DNA of 64,000 nt, taken from NCBI RefSeq assembly GCF_000002865.3, contig NW_001865045.1, forward strand, positions 1,171,552-1,235,551, given 5' to 3'. This document shows, one piece after another, positions 11,913-23,154 of this stretch (its first letter is position 1; each line of letters opens with the position of its first letter). A model generated the notes under the pieces. The model had not been told where the DNA came from. It made no database searches and saw only the letters and a program-made list of their open reading frames with translations. This DNA is from Monosiga brevicollis MX1 (taxonomy: Eukaryota; Opisthokonta; Choanoflagellata; Craspedida; Salpingoecidae). Both the position numbers and the translations under genes were made by a program.

Positions 11913-12249
11913 ATGACTGCTTCCTGGCGTGCGGCGGGTATGAGGTACGGATTGATCTGCGCTTCCTGATGGCGGTCGCTGCAGTGGCCTGTTCAGCATG
12001 GGCGGGGCCGAATGGGATTCGGACGGTGTGGCTCTTGACTTTTCCTTTCTGCTTCTCTCGAAATGACTGATGGCAATGTTGGCCGGGCGATCTGTGCTTT
12101 TTAGCTACCTGCAGTTTTCCGCTCTGGCGGCGCGCTTTGTGCGCTCGGCCCTGAAGGAGGAGGCCAAGAAGCAGGCTGCCAAGCGCGTCGGTGGCACTCT
12201 GAACATGCGCTTCTACGAGAAGGGCCAGGTCATCTCTGCCAGTACGTAG
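11913..12249 (+). CDS. ATP5F1E: Mitochondrial F1-ATP synthase epsilon subunit
   Basis: Two exons, 11913-11944 and 12105-12249, give a 58-residue protein beginning MTASWRAAGMSYLQFSALAA. The WRxAGxSYxxxSxxxAxxVRxALK pattern, continuing RFVRSALKEEAKKQAA, is that of the eukaryotic F1 epsilon subunit, which sits at the foot of the central stalk in the mitochondrial matrix. Its length of about 50-60 residues also fits. The intron after codon 10 splits the AGC serine codon. One uncertainty: the bases before the TAG at 12247 (GCCAgtacgt) make a good splice donor at 12242, so the true C-terminus could lie in a further exon near 12530 instead of ending here. No presequence is seen, as is normal for this subunit. 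Confidence 0.85.
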
Positions 12250-12754
12250 CGCTGGCGTGGTTTCCGAAGCGACATTACATTGTCCTGCATGTGCTTGCGT
12301 GGTGGAATGGCTGGACGTCGATGCAACCCTCGGCATTCTCACGCTGCCCTGCTCTGTTGTGGCACATGCAGAGTCGATTCAGTCCACTCTATAAGCAGCT
12401 CCCTGGCTATTTTTGAGTGCCCTTTCCTCCTTATCATCTTGGGTGTATTCTGCTCCCCTGACCCGTTTGCCGTGACCAACTCCTCTGCTACCTTTTAAAC
12501 CCCGTTTCTTTTAACATCTCCAATTGAAGAGAAAAACTTGACCGACACGGACGTCCAACAGCCCGCAAATGCGGGCGGAACAGAGCGGCACGCCAGGACC
12601 AACAGTCGTGATATGACATGGGCGACACGCGGAGATGACACGACACGACACACTACAACATGGCCTCGCACAGCGAGGCTGAGTCTATCCTTAAGAGCAT
12701 TAAATCTGCATTTCTAGCGCAGGAGCTGCACCTCCGAGGTGCACCCCTTGAAAC

Positions 12755-13939
12755 TCAAGCTGCACGGGCATGGCCCTCAAGGGCGAGCATGCTGCGCAGC
12801 AGGTCGGCCGCTCGCTTTGTCTCGCTCGATGTTTGCAGACTTTGAATAATCTGCAACAGCCAGTCCGACCCAACATCCGCCTAGGCGACATCCGATTGAC
12901 CATGAGATAATTCAAACAAACGAAAGGAAAGGACGGGCTAGCATCACAGCGAGTTGGTTGCAGCCGAGTCGACACCCTGGCGTTCGCATGCAAATCGCCC
13001 GCACGCACCTGCAGCTCATTGAGCTGGCATACCACGGGGTAGCACCACGCGTGCTGCCACACGGCCTTTTGGGCCGTCACCAGTAGCTTGCGCGTCCGAT
13101 GCGCCAGCTAAATCTCATCCCCACACCGCACAAAGAAGCAGCGGCCAATGTGGTGAGGCAAGGTGCAAAACCTGCGCGTGGCGGAGCGCGGGCGTTTGAT
13201 TCACCTGTGTGGCAAGGGTGTGCATGTTGTGACGAACACGGACATCATCCGCCTCTTGGTTGCTCAGCTCCTGCACCAATTGACAGGCCACTGGCTGTGG
13301 CGCAAGGTCAGCATCTGGTGCATCGCTGGTCCACAGGTGCTGAAAGAGGCCAGAGCAGTCCATGCCCATGCGCACACCAAACATGGAATCGAGCACAGCA
13401 AGCAGACGCTGCGCATCGGCATCACTGTGGTTGCTGAGCGCTGTCTCAATCGCCGCGGCTGCATACTGAGGTTGTGTTCGCAGACGATGCAAGTAGGTCA
13501 GCGCAGCTGATGGCCACTGCTCAAGGATCGCTTGTGCAGCCTCAACTTGGCCCTTGCGCGCCAAGGCCAAGGCCTCTGCCCCCACGACTTGCCAGTCATC
13601 AAAGAGGTGGAAGGGCAGGGCTTTGGCGCCACCATCCAGCAACAAAGCCACGCAAATGCCCGACGCGTCACCATCGCGTCCACACCATCGAACCTGAAAG
13701 TGACCGGGGGCGACCAGCGACGCGCGTGCCGACCTCTCAGCGTCAGCGCCAGTGGAGGAGGGCTCGACCTCCACACCGCCATCCAGCTCAAGTGCCTCCA
13801 ACTCTGTGGCGCTCTGGGCCTGCACCGCCTCTTTGAGCAAAATGGTCACCACCCCCGCCGGCAAGTCCGAGCAACGAGCCAGATACGACACATCCTGTCC
13901 CCGGCATTCCAAGATAGCCCATGCATGATACGCCTCCAT
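12755..13939 (-). CDS. Unrecognised helical protein, about 370 residues
   Basis: I do not recognise the family. The predicted start at 13939 (MEAYHAWAILECRGQDVSYL) sits a few bases after a CAG that could be an acceptor. A large first exon is followed by two short ones, joined near 13110 and 12880 in matching phase, ending LLRSMLALEGHARAA and TGA. The protein is rich in Ala, Leu and Gln, with helical-looking stretches (for example EALALARKGQVEAAQAILEQ, which resembles one helix pair of a TPR-like or armadillo-like array). It has no signal peptide and no membrane segment. The coding look is supported by strong GC-rich third positions and clean phase at both introns. It lies between ATP synthase epsilon (convergent) and Bora (same strand). 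It could be an adaptor or scaffold, but no function can be assigned. Confidence 0.6.
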
Positions 13940-13975
13940 CTCTGGAGGATCGCCGAAACAAACAGGAAAAAGTGA

Positions 13976-14012
13976 AGTGTGTGTGTGTGTGTGTGTCTGT
14001 GAGTGAGTGAGG

Positions 14013-14063
<51 letters not shown>

Positions 14064-14172
14064 TGTGAGTGAGTGAGTGAGTGTGTGTGTGTGTGTGTGT
14101 CTGTCGTCTGTGTCTGTGTTTGTGTGTGTGTGTGTGTGTGTGAGTGAGTGTCTGTGTCTGTGTCTGTGTACT
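13976..14172. repeat. Compound (TG)n/(TGAG)n/(TGTC)n microsatellite
   Basis: About 195 bp of TG runs are broken by GAGTGAG and CTGTCTG interruptions, followed by a GGAGAT-rich stretch (14215-14290). Both lie just upstream of the unrecognised gene at 12755-13939. The open frames they create (repeating His-Thr or Ser-His) are artefacts of the repeat. The rest, 14290-14641, shows no gene. Confidence 0.95.
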
Positions 14173-14641
14173 TTTCGCTGTAGTGGCTTGAAGAAGAATG
14201 GGAAGCTATGGAGATTGGGGGGATAGAGATGGAGATGGAAATGGAGATGGGGATGAAGATAAGGATGGAGATGGAGATGGGATGATGATGAGGGGATGAA
14301 GATGGTCGCAGACATCCAACAACCAGATCAGCGACTGGGGAACAACAGTGTCGAGCGAACAGTGTCAAGCGCAATGGGTCGAGTGTCAATTGGAAACAGC
14401 TAATGCTTTTCTGAAGAAAGTCCGGATAAAATTAACAAAAGGAGGGTCCACGGGCAAGAACATATTGTGGGCAGCCAAAGAGATGAGGCCATTGTGGCTT
14501 GATAGAAATAACGGCCGCAAAGGTTTTCAGCTATCCTGGCCAGAAAAACTGCACGGCAGTCGATCGGCGGAGCATGGACGAGCCGTAGAGCTCAGCGCTC
14601 AGCGAGAAGGGCCCCAGTCGCAGCACCAGGCAGGTCTTTTC

Positions 14642-16307
14642 TTAGGAGGAAGATACCTCAAGACTAAGGTCGTGTGAAAGCTGGTGACAGGCTTCCTTGA
14701 TCTCGTCAGCCTTGATTCGTGCGTGTGGACCCAGATCATGAGCAATGGCATCGGCCAGCGCACTCAGATCGGCCAATTTACGCAGAGACTTTTGCGTAAT
14801 TTCATCTGAAACCTCCTGACAGAGGCGAGTGAGGCGGACCATCGAGTCGCGCGTGGCGTGATTTGGCTCGCGCCGGGGACTCAGGTCAAAGCATACGCGC
14901 GGCTCTTGATAGATTTGCGGGTCTTCCGTCCTTAACCAAGTGACCTCGGTCTGAGATCCCTCTGTCACAAACAACATAAATGAGCAAGCGCAGGCACACA
15001 TGCACCTCGAGGTTGCTGATGCCAAAACACGTGGGGCTGTGACAGAGGTCATGGACAGATCAGAGAACAATGGGAGTGCTTGGTGCGTTTGACGTACGGG
15101 TACGAGCCATGGGGCTGGGGCTAGCACGAGGGGAGGTGCGAGCGGACTCAACGGTGGGCGAGACTGGCGCAGTGCCAGGCTGGCCAAGGTCGAGCTTGAC
15201 TGGACTTGCTGACAAGCGTTGCAAGCGTGGGGCGCGATATTTACTCTGCGAGTTCTTGGGTGTCTTCTTCCACGGCGACGGCGAGGGGACAATTTTCTTG
15301 CTGGGGCTGAAAAACTGATCAAACTCTTGCTGCAGTTGACGCTCACGGAGTGCATGGTGGGCAGCTCGATGGGGGGTCAAGCTGCACGTGTGGGCCGATG
15401 CCAGGACCTATGCGTGAGATCTAAAAAAAAATTGGATGCGATGATGACTACCAAGCCAGGTCTGCTGCACTCACTGCTGCAAATGAGCATCGGGGTCAAT
15501 GCGCAAGTGGTCGTTTTCATTGATAGCCACGGGAAACTGTGAAGCATGGAACAAGGCCGCACCGCACAGTGAGCTGTGAGCCGGGATCTTTCCACCAGCA
15601 CCCTTGGACTTGCGTGTTTTGTTTTTTTTAAAAAAAAAGGCAGAAACAAGCAAACCCACCAGTGCGGCCTGGCCATCGATAGACCAGTTGAAACCGTCTG
15701 TGGCAAAGTTGGAGTCGTGATCGTGGCTACTCTCGTTGTGGTCGTGTGTTGTGTCGTAGTGATCGCTATCGGCGTAGGTATCGGCACCCTCTGCAACCCG
15801 TGTGCGAAGCCAGTCCTCAATGCCTGGAAAGTGGTCTCGGTCATTGGTGGCAAATGGGTTAAGTCCGTGCATATTGCGCGGACTTGCCTGACCCAGTGCC
15901 GATGTGGGCATCGGGGAGCGTTGGGGTGCAGTGCTGTGTGTGGGCCCTCCCTTGGGCGGGCTCGGCGGTGCTGCTCGGCGAGCGGCATGTGCGGTTCTTG
16001 CGGGTACAGCCAGATATTCGGGCTGGGTGGACGGCAGCAACATGCGATAGGGGCTACGTCGATGGGCGCTGGCGGGCTCAGCCTGGTGCGTCAGATAGCG
16101 TCCTGCACTGGCCACGTGCTCGGGAGAAAGAGGGGATGCACCCCGCGTGCTGGGCGCACGGATGGGCGATAAGTTGAGGGTGCCTAGGTGATCATCCAGG
16201 CTCGCCACCGAAACGTCAAAGGAGGGATGTTCCTTGATGGGGGAGGCATCAAAGACAGGCAGGCGCAAGGCTGGACGTGGCCCTGAGTTGGTCGCTAGAT
16301 GATACAT
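14642..16307 (-). CDS. BORA: Bora (Aurora borealis) homologue, mitotic kinase activator
   Basis: From ATG at 16307 (MYHLATNSGPRPALRLPVFD) to TAA at 14642. Most of the chain is Ser/Pro-rich and looks disordered. Three blocks match the conserved N-terminal core of Bora: NPFATNDRD, FNWSIDGQAAL joined by splicing to FPVAINENDHLRIDPD (compare the F-W-S-I-D-L...L-P-V-x-I-D pattern), and QEFDQFFSPSKKIVPSPSPW (compare the EQFF...IVPSPW motif). The joins at 15667/15542 and near 15376 keep phase. Bora binds Aurora A and, when phosphorylated by cyclin-Cdk on S/T-P sites, promotes Plk1 activation at mitotic entry. Many SP and TP sites are present here. The C-terminal exon is helical and charged (SLRKLADLSALADAIAHDLG), possibly a coiled coil. 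The identification rests on short motifs but in the right order. Confidence 0.72.
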
Positions 16308-16589
16308 GATGAGGCTCGTTACGCGCCACCGTTCTTGCCAAGATACCGCCCGTGTCAAATCGCAAGCCTCACACAAGGCCCTTGCCGCCCACGAAACGCG
16401 CCACAAAGAGTCACACCAGAAGGCTTGTGCAGTGAGGTAGAGAAGGAGGTGCCTGGCAATCCCACGAAAGAAGAACAAGAAGAACAAGATTTGCTTGGAC
16501 ACCAATGCGCGAATTTAAAAACTGGCGCCAAGCCTGCGCCCGTTTCTATTTTTAGATAATGATGATGACAATTTACTAACCGTTACAAA

Positions 16590-16932
16590 CGGTGTGTGAC
16601 ACTCTCTTTGCCTGTGTCTCTCTCTGTCTGTATGTCTGTCTCTGTCTCTCTCTCTGTGTCTCTCTCTCTGCCTGTCTCTCTGTCTGTCTCTCTTAGTCTC
16701 TCTCTGTCTCTCTCTCTGCGTCTCTCACTGTCTATCCCTCTGTCTTTCTCTCTGTTTTCTGTCTCTGTCTGTCTGTCTGTCTGTCTCCCTCTCTCTCTGT
16801 CTGCCTCTGTCTCTCTGTCTGTGTCTGTGTCTGTCTGTCTCTCTGTCTGTCTCTCTGTCTGTCGCTTTGTCTGTCTCTTTCTATCTGTCTGGCTCTATCT
16901 GTCTTGTCTATCTCTCTCTCTCTATCTGTCTG
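16590..16932. repeat. CT-rich (TCTC/TCTG)n microsatellite
   Basis: About 340 bp of imperfect TCTC, TCTG and TGTC tetranucleotides lie between the divergent Bora and AP endonuclease genes. Apart from a shorter GAGA tract at 17000-17035, 16308-17152 holds no gene I can support. The Ser/Leu-repeat open frame here is an artefact. Confidence 0.95.
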
Positions 16933-17152
16933 GTCGTTTTAGCGCTCGCTCACGAAAAGGACAGACGTTCAAAAGAGTGAGGTCGGTGACCTGCAAGAGA
17001 GAGAGGAAAGGAGAGAGAGGAAGGGACAGAGACGGGGTGAGTGAGTCACGAGGGTTGGAGCACCGGCGACCACGGCGATCGTGTCGCTGGCCAGTTTGAT
17101 TTGCGGCAGGATTGGCGTGCGCTTTGGGTCTGCAAGCCGCCTCGCCAGCAGC

Positions 17153-17809
17153 ATGCCTCCACGTCGTGCAGCCAGCAAGGTTGGTACCGTATGACTCTGG
17201 CCGCGTGTGGCTGCGCCAGGTCTTGCTTGTGCACTGACACAGTTTGCACGGTCTGCGCGCTCGGTCACATGTGCGTGCGCAACTTTGGGTTGTTTCTAGC
17301 GCCAGCTTGCACGCAAGGATATCGAGGTCATTGAGGCGACGGTAGAAGAGCAGGTGCCAGTAGAAGCGTCCTCCACGGGAGCGTCCTCCAAGGGAGCGTC
17401 CTCCAAGGAAGCGTCCTCCAAGGGAGCGTCCTCCAAGGGAGCGTCCAAGGGAGCGCCCAAGCTCAAAAAGGTGGGCACTCTGATGCGGCAATGGCGGTCG
17501 TTGGCCTCGGCTGGTCCCTTGCTTTTTGGGGCAGACATTGGCCTAAAATTCATATTTGTTTAGGCCAAGAGCGAAGGCATTGCCCGCCAGGCCACGCCAC
17601 GCGTCGCCAAGCCTGAGCGAGGGCTGCACGTGGTATCATGGAACGTCAATGGCCTGCGTGCCGTGTTGAAGAATCACCCCAAAGCTCTTCCAGACCTCGT
17701 TCAGGTCGGTCGCTTGGCTGAGATACTGCGCCTTCCTGTTTCTCTGTGGCTCCTGCTTGTCCGGACTCTTTTGGACATGCTCACAAGTGGGTCGACCTGC
17801 CTCTCCATG

Positions 17810-17843
<34 letters not shown>

Positions 17844-19334
17844 ATAGGCGGAAAACCCAGATCTTTTGTTCTTGCAGGAAACCAAGCTCCAGGCCTCCCA
17901 CGTGGCCGACTATGCCAATCTTTTGCCTGGCTATACAGGCCTATGGTCGTGCTCGCGCGCCAAAAAGGGCTACTCGGGTACCGCCGTCTTTGTTCGAGGC
18001 CAGCAACCCCACCTCGTTTGCGAAACTCAAGCCGCTGCTGATAATGAAGATGGGGCGGATGCCTCAAAAAAGGACAAAACATCAAAGGGCTCCAGCAAGA
18101 AAAAACCCGCCGCATCCAAAAATGGAGACATGCGCCAGTTCTTGCGCGCCACAAAAGCGTCTCGCTCGGCTGAACCATCGACCTCAGACTCGTCCCCAGA
18201 GGTGCAGGGCGCCACGCCCACTTCAGACTTTCGTGCCCTCAGCGTCCAATACGGCATCAAGTCAGCCCATCATGACCAGGAGGGCCGTACCATCACCGTG
18301 GAGCTGCCTGACCTCTTTGTTATTGGCGTTTATGTTCCCAACTCTGGTGCGAACGTACTTGACGTCAGCAGTCGGGCCTATTTACTTTGTCCTGCATGCC
18401 GATAGCTCCCCTCACGTTGACATTGATGCCCTGCCCACCGGTGCTCAGGTCAAGACCTGAAGCGTCTGGACTACCGCCTCAATGAGTGGAACGTGGACTT
18501 TCTCGCTTACATCCGAGAGCTTGAAGCAAGCAAGCCTGTGCTGGTCGTGGGCGATCTCAACGTGGCCCACCTCGACCTCGACATTTATAATGCTGGTGTA
18601 TGTGCGCATGCCAACAAGCTGCAGTGCCATACCATCGTCCCGCCGCCACAAGACATGCCTCATTCAGGGTTGACCATGTAGGCCAAGCACTTGGTCAAGA
18701 GTGCAGGTTGCACCCCTCAGGAACGCACCGCCTTTACTGAGTTTCTCGACCAAGGTACATGCACCCGCTTCCTCTTCATATGACGAGATATGCAGTGCAA
18801 GGCCTGACCTCCGCCCGTCGCAATGCCTCCGGGTTAGGATTCACCGATACCTTTCGCAAGCTCTATCCGGAGCACACGGGAGCTTTTACCTACTGGTCGG
18901 CTCGCACTGGGTGAGCATTGCGCTGGAGTGTCGCCATACTACTACTCGTATTGTTGCTTGCGCTGTTGTTGATGTTGCTTTTGCCTGCTGCACTGCCTCA
19001 CTGCCTCACGTGCACGCTGTTTGGGTGGGACGAAATGATTCTGCTTGAACAGGGGTCGTCAAGACTCCAAGGGTCTGCGACTCGACTATGCCGTTTGCTC
19101 CAACGCTCTGCTTGAGGCAAACAGCCCGCTGAGGTGCGTTGTGGGTGTCGAGCGACCATCGGCATTTTGGCTCTGTTGAATGGGTCTGCTTGTGTGTTTT
19201 GCTCAGCTTGAGCACATGACACCGCGCGCCTCATTGATACATCAACGTGTGGTAGGCTGGTGAACTCGTACCAGCTCGATTCAGTCATGGGATCGGACCA
19301 TTGCCCCATTGCCATCGTGCTGGCTCACCAATAA
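17153..19334 (+). CDS. APEX1: AP endonuclease, ExoIII/APE1 type
   Basis: Nine exons: 17153-17179, 17300-17470, 17564-17704, 17848-18346, 18449-18597, 18682-18754, 18838-18910, 19053-19133, 19255-19334, all in consistent phase. The enzyme cleaves DNA 5' to abasic sites in base excision repair. Catalytic landmarks are all present: [15 protein letters not shown] (metal Glu), VYVPNSG (Tyr), VGDLNVAH (Asp/Asn), TPQER, LRLDYAV and MGSDHCPIA (catalytic His). An N-terminal basic and acidic extension carries a repeat of ASSKG units. A family-atypical insertion of about 65 residues, Lys/Ser-rich and charged, lies in exon 4 between [14 protein letters not shown] and [12 protein letters not shown]. It contains [13 protein letters not shown], which could be a protein-interaction motif. 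The intron before exon 4 ends in a TG repeat abutting the acceptor. It converges on the GTPase gene, 160 bp away. Confidence 0.93.
17366..17458 (+). repeat. 15-bp coding minisatellite in AP endonuclease exon 2
   Basis: The unit GCGTCCTCCAAGGGA is repeated about five times with small changes, then shortened, and encodes Ala-Ser-Ser-Lys-Gly. It lies in the N-terminal extension before the nuclease fold. The unit length is a multiple of three, so copy changes keep the frame. Confidence 0.9.
17812..17842. repeat. (TG)n tract at intron 3' end of AP endonuclease
   Basis: About fifteen TG units end 2 bp before the cATAG acceptor used by exon 4 at 17848. The TG run therefore takes the place of the usual polypyrimidine tract. 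Confidence 0.9.
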
Positions 19335-19495
19335 TCTCAACCTGTCATCACAAGACACCGCTGACTCACTTTACGGCGTTGCAGTCTCAATTCAAGCTCA
19401 TCTTGGACGCCATGTTCTGTCATGCGGAATCATCTTTCCTTGCCACCCAACTCATATCTCTTGCTGCGGTCACCATGCTTTATAATCGCTTGTCT

Positions 19496-22128
19496 TTATC
19501 GCTTGCCCCTCGTCTGACTCATGCGCCGCAGGTCTGGGTCCAATGACTCTCGCTGACACACATGTATGCCCTAGGAAAAAAAAAAAAAAGACAAGTCAGC
19601 AGGCTTAGCACATAAAAGCTATGATCCAGAACAGGAGAGGAGGGGAGAAAAGAGGACAAACGTCCTGATGCGAGACAACGCACGGGGGGTAGAGTAAGGC
19701 GGATGCTGGCACCGGCGCCCCAGCGCTCTGGCGTGAGGACAAGAAATCCGAGACCAGCGACAGCCAGCTCAAGACAGGGCTGTTCGCGCGAACTTGTGAA
19801 ATGCTCGACGTGATGCTCAAACTCCTCATACTGCATGTTGGTTTCAGCACAAGAGAGACATCAAAGAGCAAGGATGAGGGAGAAGGTCTTGCTCTCCTGG
19901 GACCGGTCGACAAGGCATGCAACATGAATGGCGACGCAGACGGACGTCAAAATGATGGTCTTTTGAGGTTGGGGGGCGAAGAAGATCGCCAACACGCTTC
20001 TGTAGTAGTTCGCGCACCCGCTCGCTGCGAGTCACGTGCGTTTGAATACCCCCACTCACAGCCGTGGAAACACGCACGCGGCAAGAGTCTGGGAAAGGTG
20101 GCAAGACGCGCGCCAGTTATCAGCTGGGGCGGGCCAGGCCGCAAGCTGAGAGCCCCTCAGCGTAGCTCAGCACTCACCGGTCAGAACTTCGAGCCAACCC
20201 AATCCACCAAAGAGCACTGCCTGCCCGGGCTTGAGCATGGTCACAAAGGGACGGGCATACTGACGCTGCTGCAGAAGGGCAGCGTCGCGGCTCGGTAGGC
20301 GATTGAAGAGCTGGGCGCTACGCGCGCCGGTCATACAGAAAACAAGCGATCCAAGCTGTGAGTTCGGCCAGCACTTGCATCATGAAGACCGAGGTTAGTT
20401 ATCAGAAACGTTGACAGACAGACTTGTTTAGGTAGCCGGGCGTGTCAAACACGGGAATGGGGCGCTTTGTTCCGGCAAGGTGCTCAACGGCTAACTCTGC
20501 GTGAGCCACGCGGCTCACGGTGCGCAGACGGGGGACCCGTTGGTCGAGGATGAGTTCATACTCCTGTAGTGCCTGTGTAGTGCCTGGGGTCGGCGAAACT
20601 GTAGCTCGCTTGTAGCGCATCAGACAAGCAAAATATCATGCCACAAGTGAATCGGTACGGAGCAGTATGCGCGTGCACAGCTGCGCCCAGAGCTCATCCT
20701 CACCTGGGGCCCCGACAGCACGGCATTGATGAGCGCCGACTTGCCAGCATTGGAGCAACCGATAAACACGAGTGCCTGTCCCCGTTCTTGAGCTAGCTCG
20801 GCCAGCTTCTATTGAAGTGAGGGCATATACGGCGCCCCGACATGAGCCAGCGTGAAACAACACCTTTGCAACCCACGTGGTCACATTCCACGTGAGGTGG
20901 GCATGCTTGGTCCCATGATCAACAAACCCGAAACGTAGGGCCCACGCGAAAGTCTTTGAGAGACGAGGTCAAGTAAATATGGGGGGCTTTTAGTCCAGCA
21001 TTGGCGGCTGCTCGCCGAGCCTTTCCCAGTAGTGTGCCATGCTGCCACGAAGACTGGACAGCAAGCATGTAAGCGGCTGCGTTGTGGCACTGGCGAGGTC
21101 TTGGAGGCAAAAAAAAAAAAAGGCAGCAGAGACACAACCAACCTGGACCTTGCCCGTCAAAAGATCCGCCTTTGTAAGAACCAGGGCGGCCGTGCCCCCC
21201 GTTGCTTCGACGAGCGCGGGGGCCAGAGCGGCCGGGAAATCACTCATGTCCGCAACCAAGACTGGGAGAATATCCTTTGGTGAGAGGCGGCGCCGCACAT
21301 CTTGCATGGCTTCGTGAAAGGTGTCATTCAGCGGTCCAATCTCGCCGTATCGTCTGCATTAAGGCAAGCAAGGCAGCGGCCAGCAGTGAGAACTGTGCGA
21401 GTCCCAAGAGTGATGATACGGCCCGGGGATTCTCACATACACCAAGCGAAAGCAGGTGCGACAGAGTGGAGGCGTTGGGCGTTTGGGCGGCCGTAGACTC
21501 TTCACTGGCACTTCATCGAGGTTGGCAAGGCCCAGTGCCGCAGCTGAGCCATCATCCCACGCTGCCACGTCTGTCTCGACGTTGCGGGAGCGCTGGGCAG
21601 GAGCCGCTATGTTTCAAGACGTCATCAAGGGGGGGGGGGATTATCAGGATGAGAAACGGGCAACACGTCCGTAGTCCCTACCTGGTCGGTCCGCCCAAGC
21701 CGCGAGCGCTTGCTGGTGTTGCTCAAAGGCATCGGGAGGGAGATAGCCTAGTACATGGCAAGTTGTGGAGATCAGGCAAGAGTCCTACGAGTGGGACACC
21801 AAACAACAAGGCCGACATGGTTCTTGATCGGCTTTGGATAGCGCCTTACCGGGACGGGCAGGGTCCAGGCTGTGAAAGGAGGCACCGCAGCCATGACACG
21901 TGGCTGGCTGGGCTGCAGCAGACGAGTGCAGTCCCCGGCGAAAGCTGGGCTGATCAAAGGCATGCACAGTAGTCAATCGGGTGCTGGCCCCATGCAGCCT
22001 TCCCACCGATAGCCCCCAACATCCCATCCTACTCAAACATGCCCCTGCTCCCAGACCCGACCCCCAGGTCCTCGCCACCGCCGCCGCCGCCATTGACGAC
22101 GCGAGTCGCCGACGGCACATCATCATCA

Positions 22129-22129
<1 letters not shown>
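19496..22129 (-). CDS. NOA1: NOA1/YqeH-type circularly permuted GTPase, probably mitochondrial
   Basis: The start at 22129 gives an Arg-rich, Met/Ala-rich N-terminus typical of a mitochondrial presequence. A zinc site follows: CHGCGASFHSLDPARPGYLP, then LCRTCFRLVY. The G motifs appear in permuted order: G4 LVLTKADLL (about 21150) and G5 region, then G1 FIGCSNAGKSALIN (about 20750), switch SPTPGTT (about 20600) and G3 VFDTPGYLNK (about 20430). This order (G4-G5-G1-G2-G3) defines the YqeH/NOA1 family, which acts in small-subunit ribosome assembly in bacteria and mitochondria. The last exon is best joined through a T13-AG acceptor near 19574, giving LPPGIHVCQRESLDPDLRRM and a TAA at 19496. Reading through instead gives an implausible poly-Phe tail. 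It is convergent with the AP endonuclease. Confidence 0.87.
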
Positions 22130-22165
<36 letters not shown>

Positions 22166-23154
22166 GACATCAAATTGCTGACATGTGCAGACATCAAATT
22201 GCTGACATTTCTCTCTATCTCTCTGGTCAGACCAACTGACCGTGTGTGTGTGTATGAGGCTGCACTGTGACCCGAACTGGCCTCACAAGACGGGGCTCCA
22301 TACGCCCTCATTGGTTCCTTGACCTTTGGTCGCCATGACTGACGCTAATCGCTCAGTCAGGAACGGTTGCCTTTGCGGTTTCTTGAGAAAAAAAAAGAAC
22401 AAAAACGAGTGAAGCGTTCTCCTCAGGCTCCCTCCTCCTCCCTAAGCAAGTTGGAATGATCAACGAAATAGACTCAACTAAACTCAGTGCATACAGCTCT
22501 GCGGTGCACAGGCAGGCGAGAGCCTGAATCAATTGTTGGCGGTGACCACATGACCTGCCGGTCACTTCCTGTCCAGCGCACGGCTGCTTTTCTTGGTCTG
22601 TGCGTGTACCTGACAGGAGAATTAAAGTCCATTTTTAAAGATTTTATAGATAATTTTACAGCATCTCTGCCAGGGGGCCTGGTTGTATTTTTGCCTCATT
22701 AGGTCTCGGTGAAAAGGGGTTTGGGCACTGCCTGGCTATCAAACATCACACGATCCGGGCGCATCCCAAATTCAGGGCTAAATCCATCATTTGAGCCACG
22801 GCCCCAAACACGAGCGATAGCACAACCTAGAATGTCTGGCATCATTTCCGTCGTCGCCTTGGCCCGGCACAGTTTAATCCAATGGTCACAGAAAAGCTTT
22901 GCTAAGTCGGTTCTCTCGACTCCTGCTGGCCCTCACAGCCAGTTCAAGTCGCGCGTCGCGTCACAGATGTAAAGTCCAACATGTACGATGGCCGGAGCGA
23001 GAGCAAGTACATCATCAGCTGATCAATTTATCACCTCCAGTACCGAGGCTCCTGCTCGCATATTTTCCTCGCACGACTAAGCAAACACCAGCATCGGTCA
23101 AGCGGGAGTACGGGCGCTTGGCGCCCTCGGCATATTATGTAGCAAGGCGCGAGC
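22130..23154. other. Intergenic region with (TG)n tract
   Basis: A (TG)14 run lies at 22132-22159, followed by a short direct duplication of cagacatcaaattgctgaca (22166-22205) and a second, shorter TG tract near 22242. I see no gene in 22210-23154. Open frames here lack similarity, splice logic and codon bias. Confidence 0.6.

Noticed and set aside
16596-17099. Plus-strand frame of repeating Ser-Leu-Val
   Set aside because: Translation of the CT-rich microsatellite.
19519-19680. Hydrophobic poly-Phe C-terminus for the NOA1-like GTPase
   Set aside because: Comes from reading through a T13 polypyrimidine tract. Splicing to the following exon gives a charged, family-like end.
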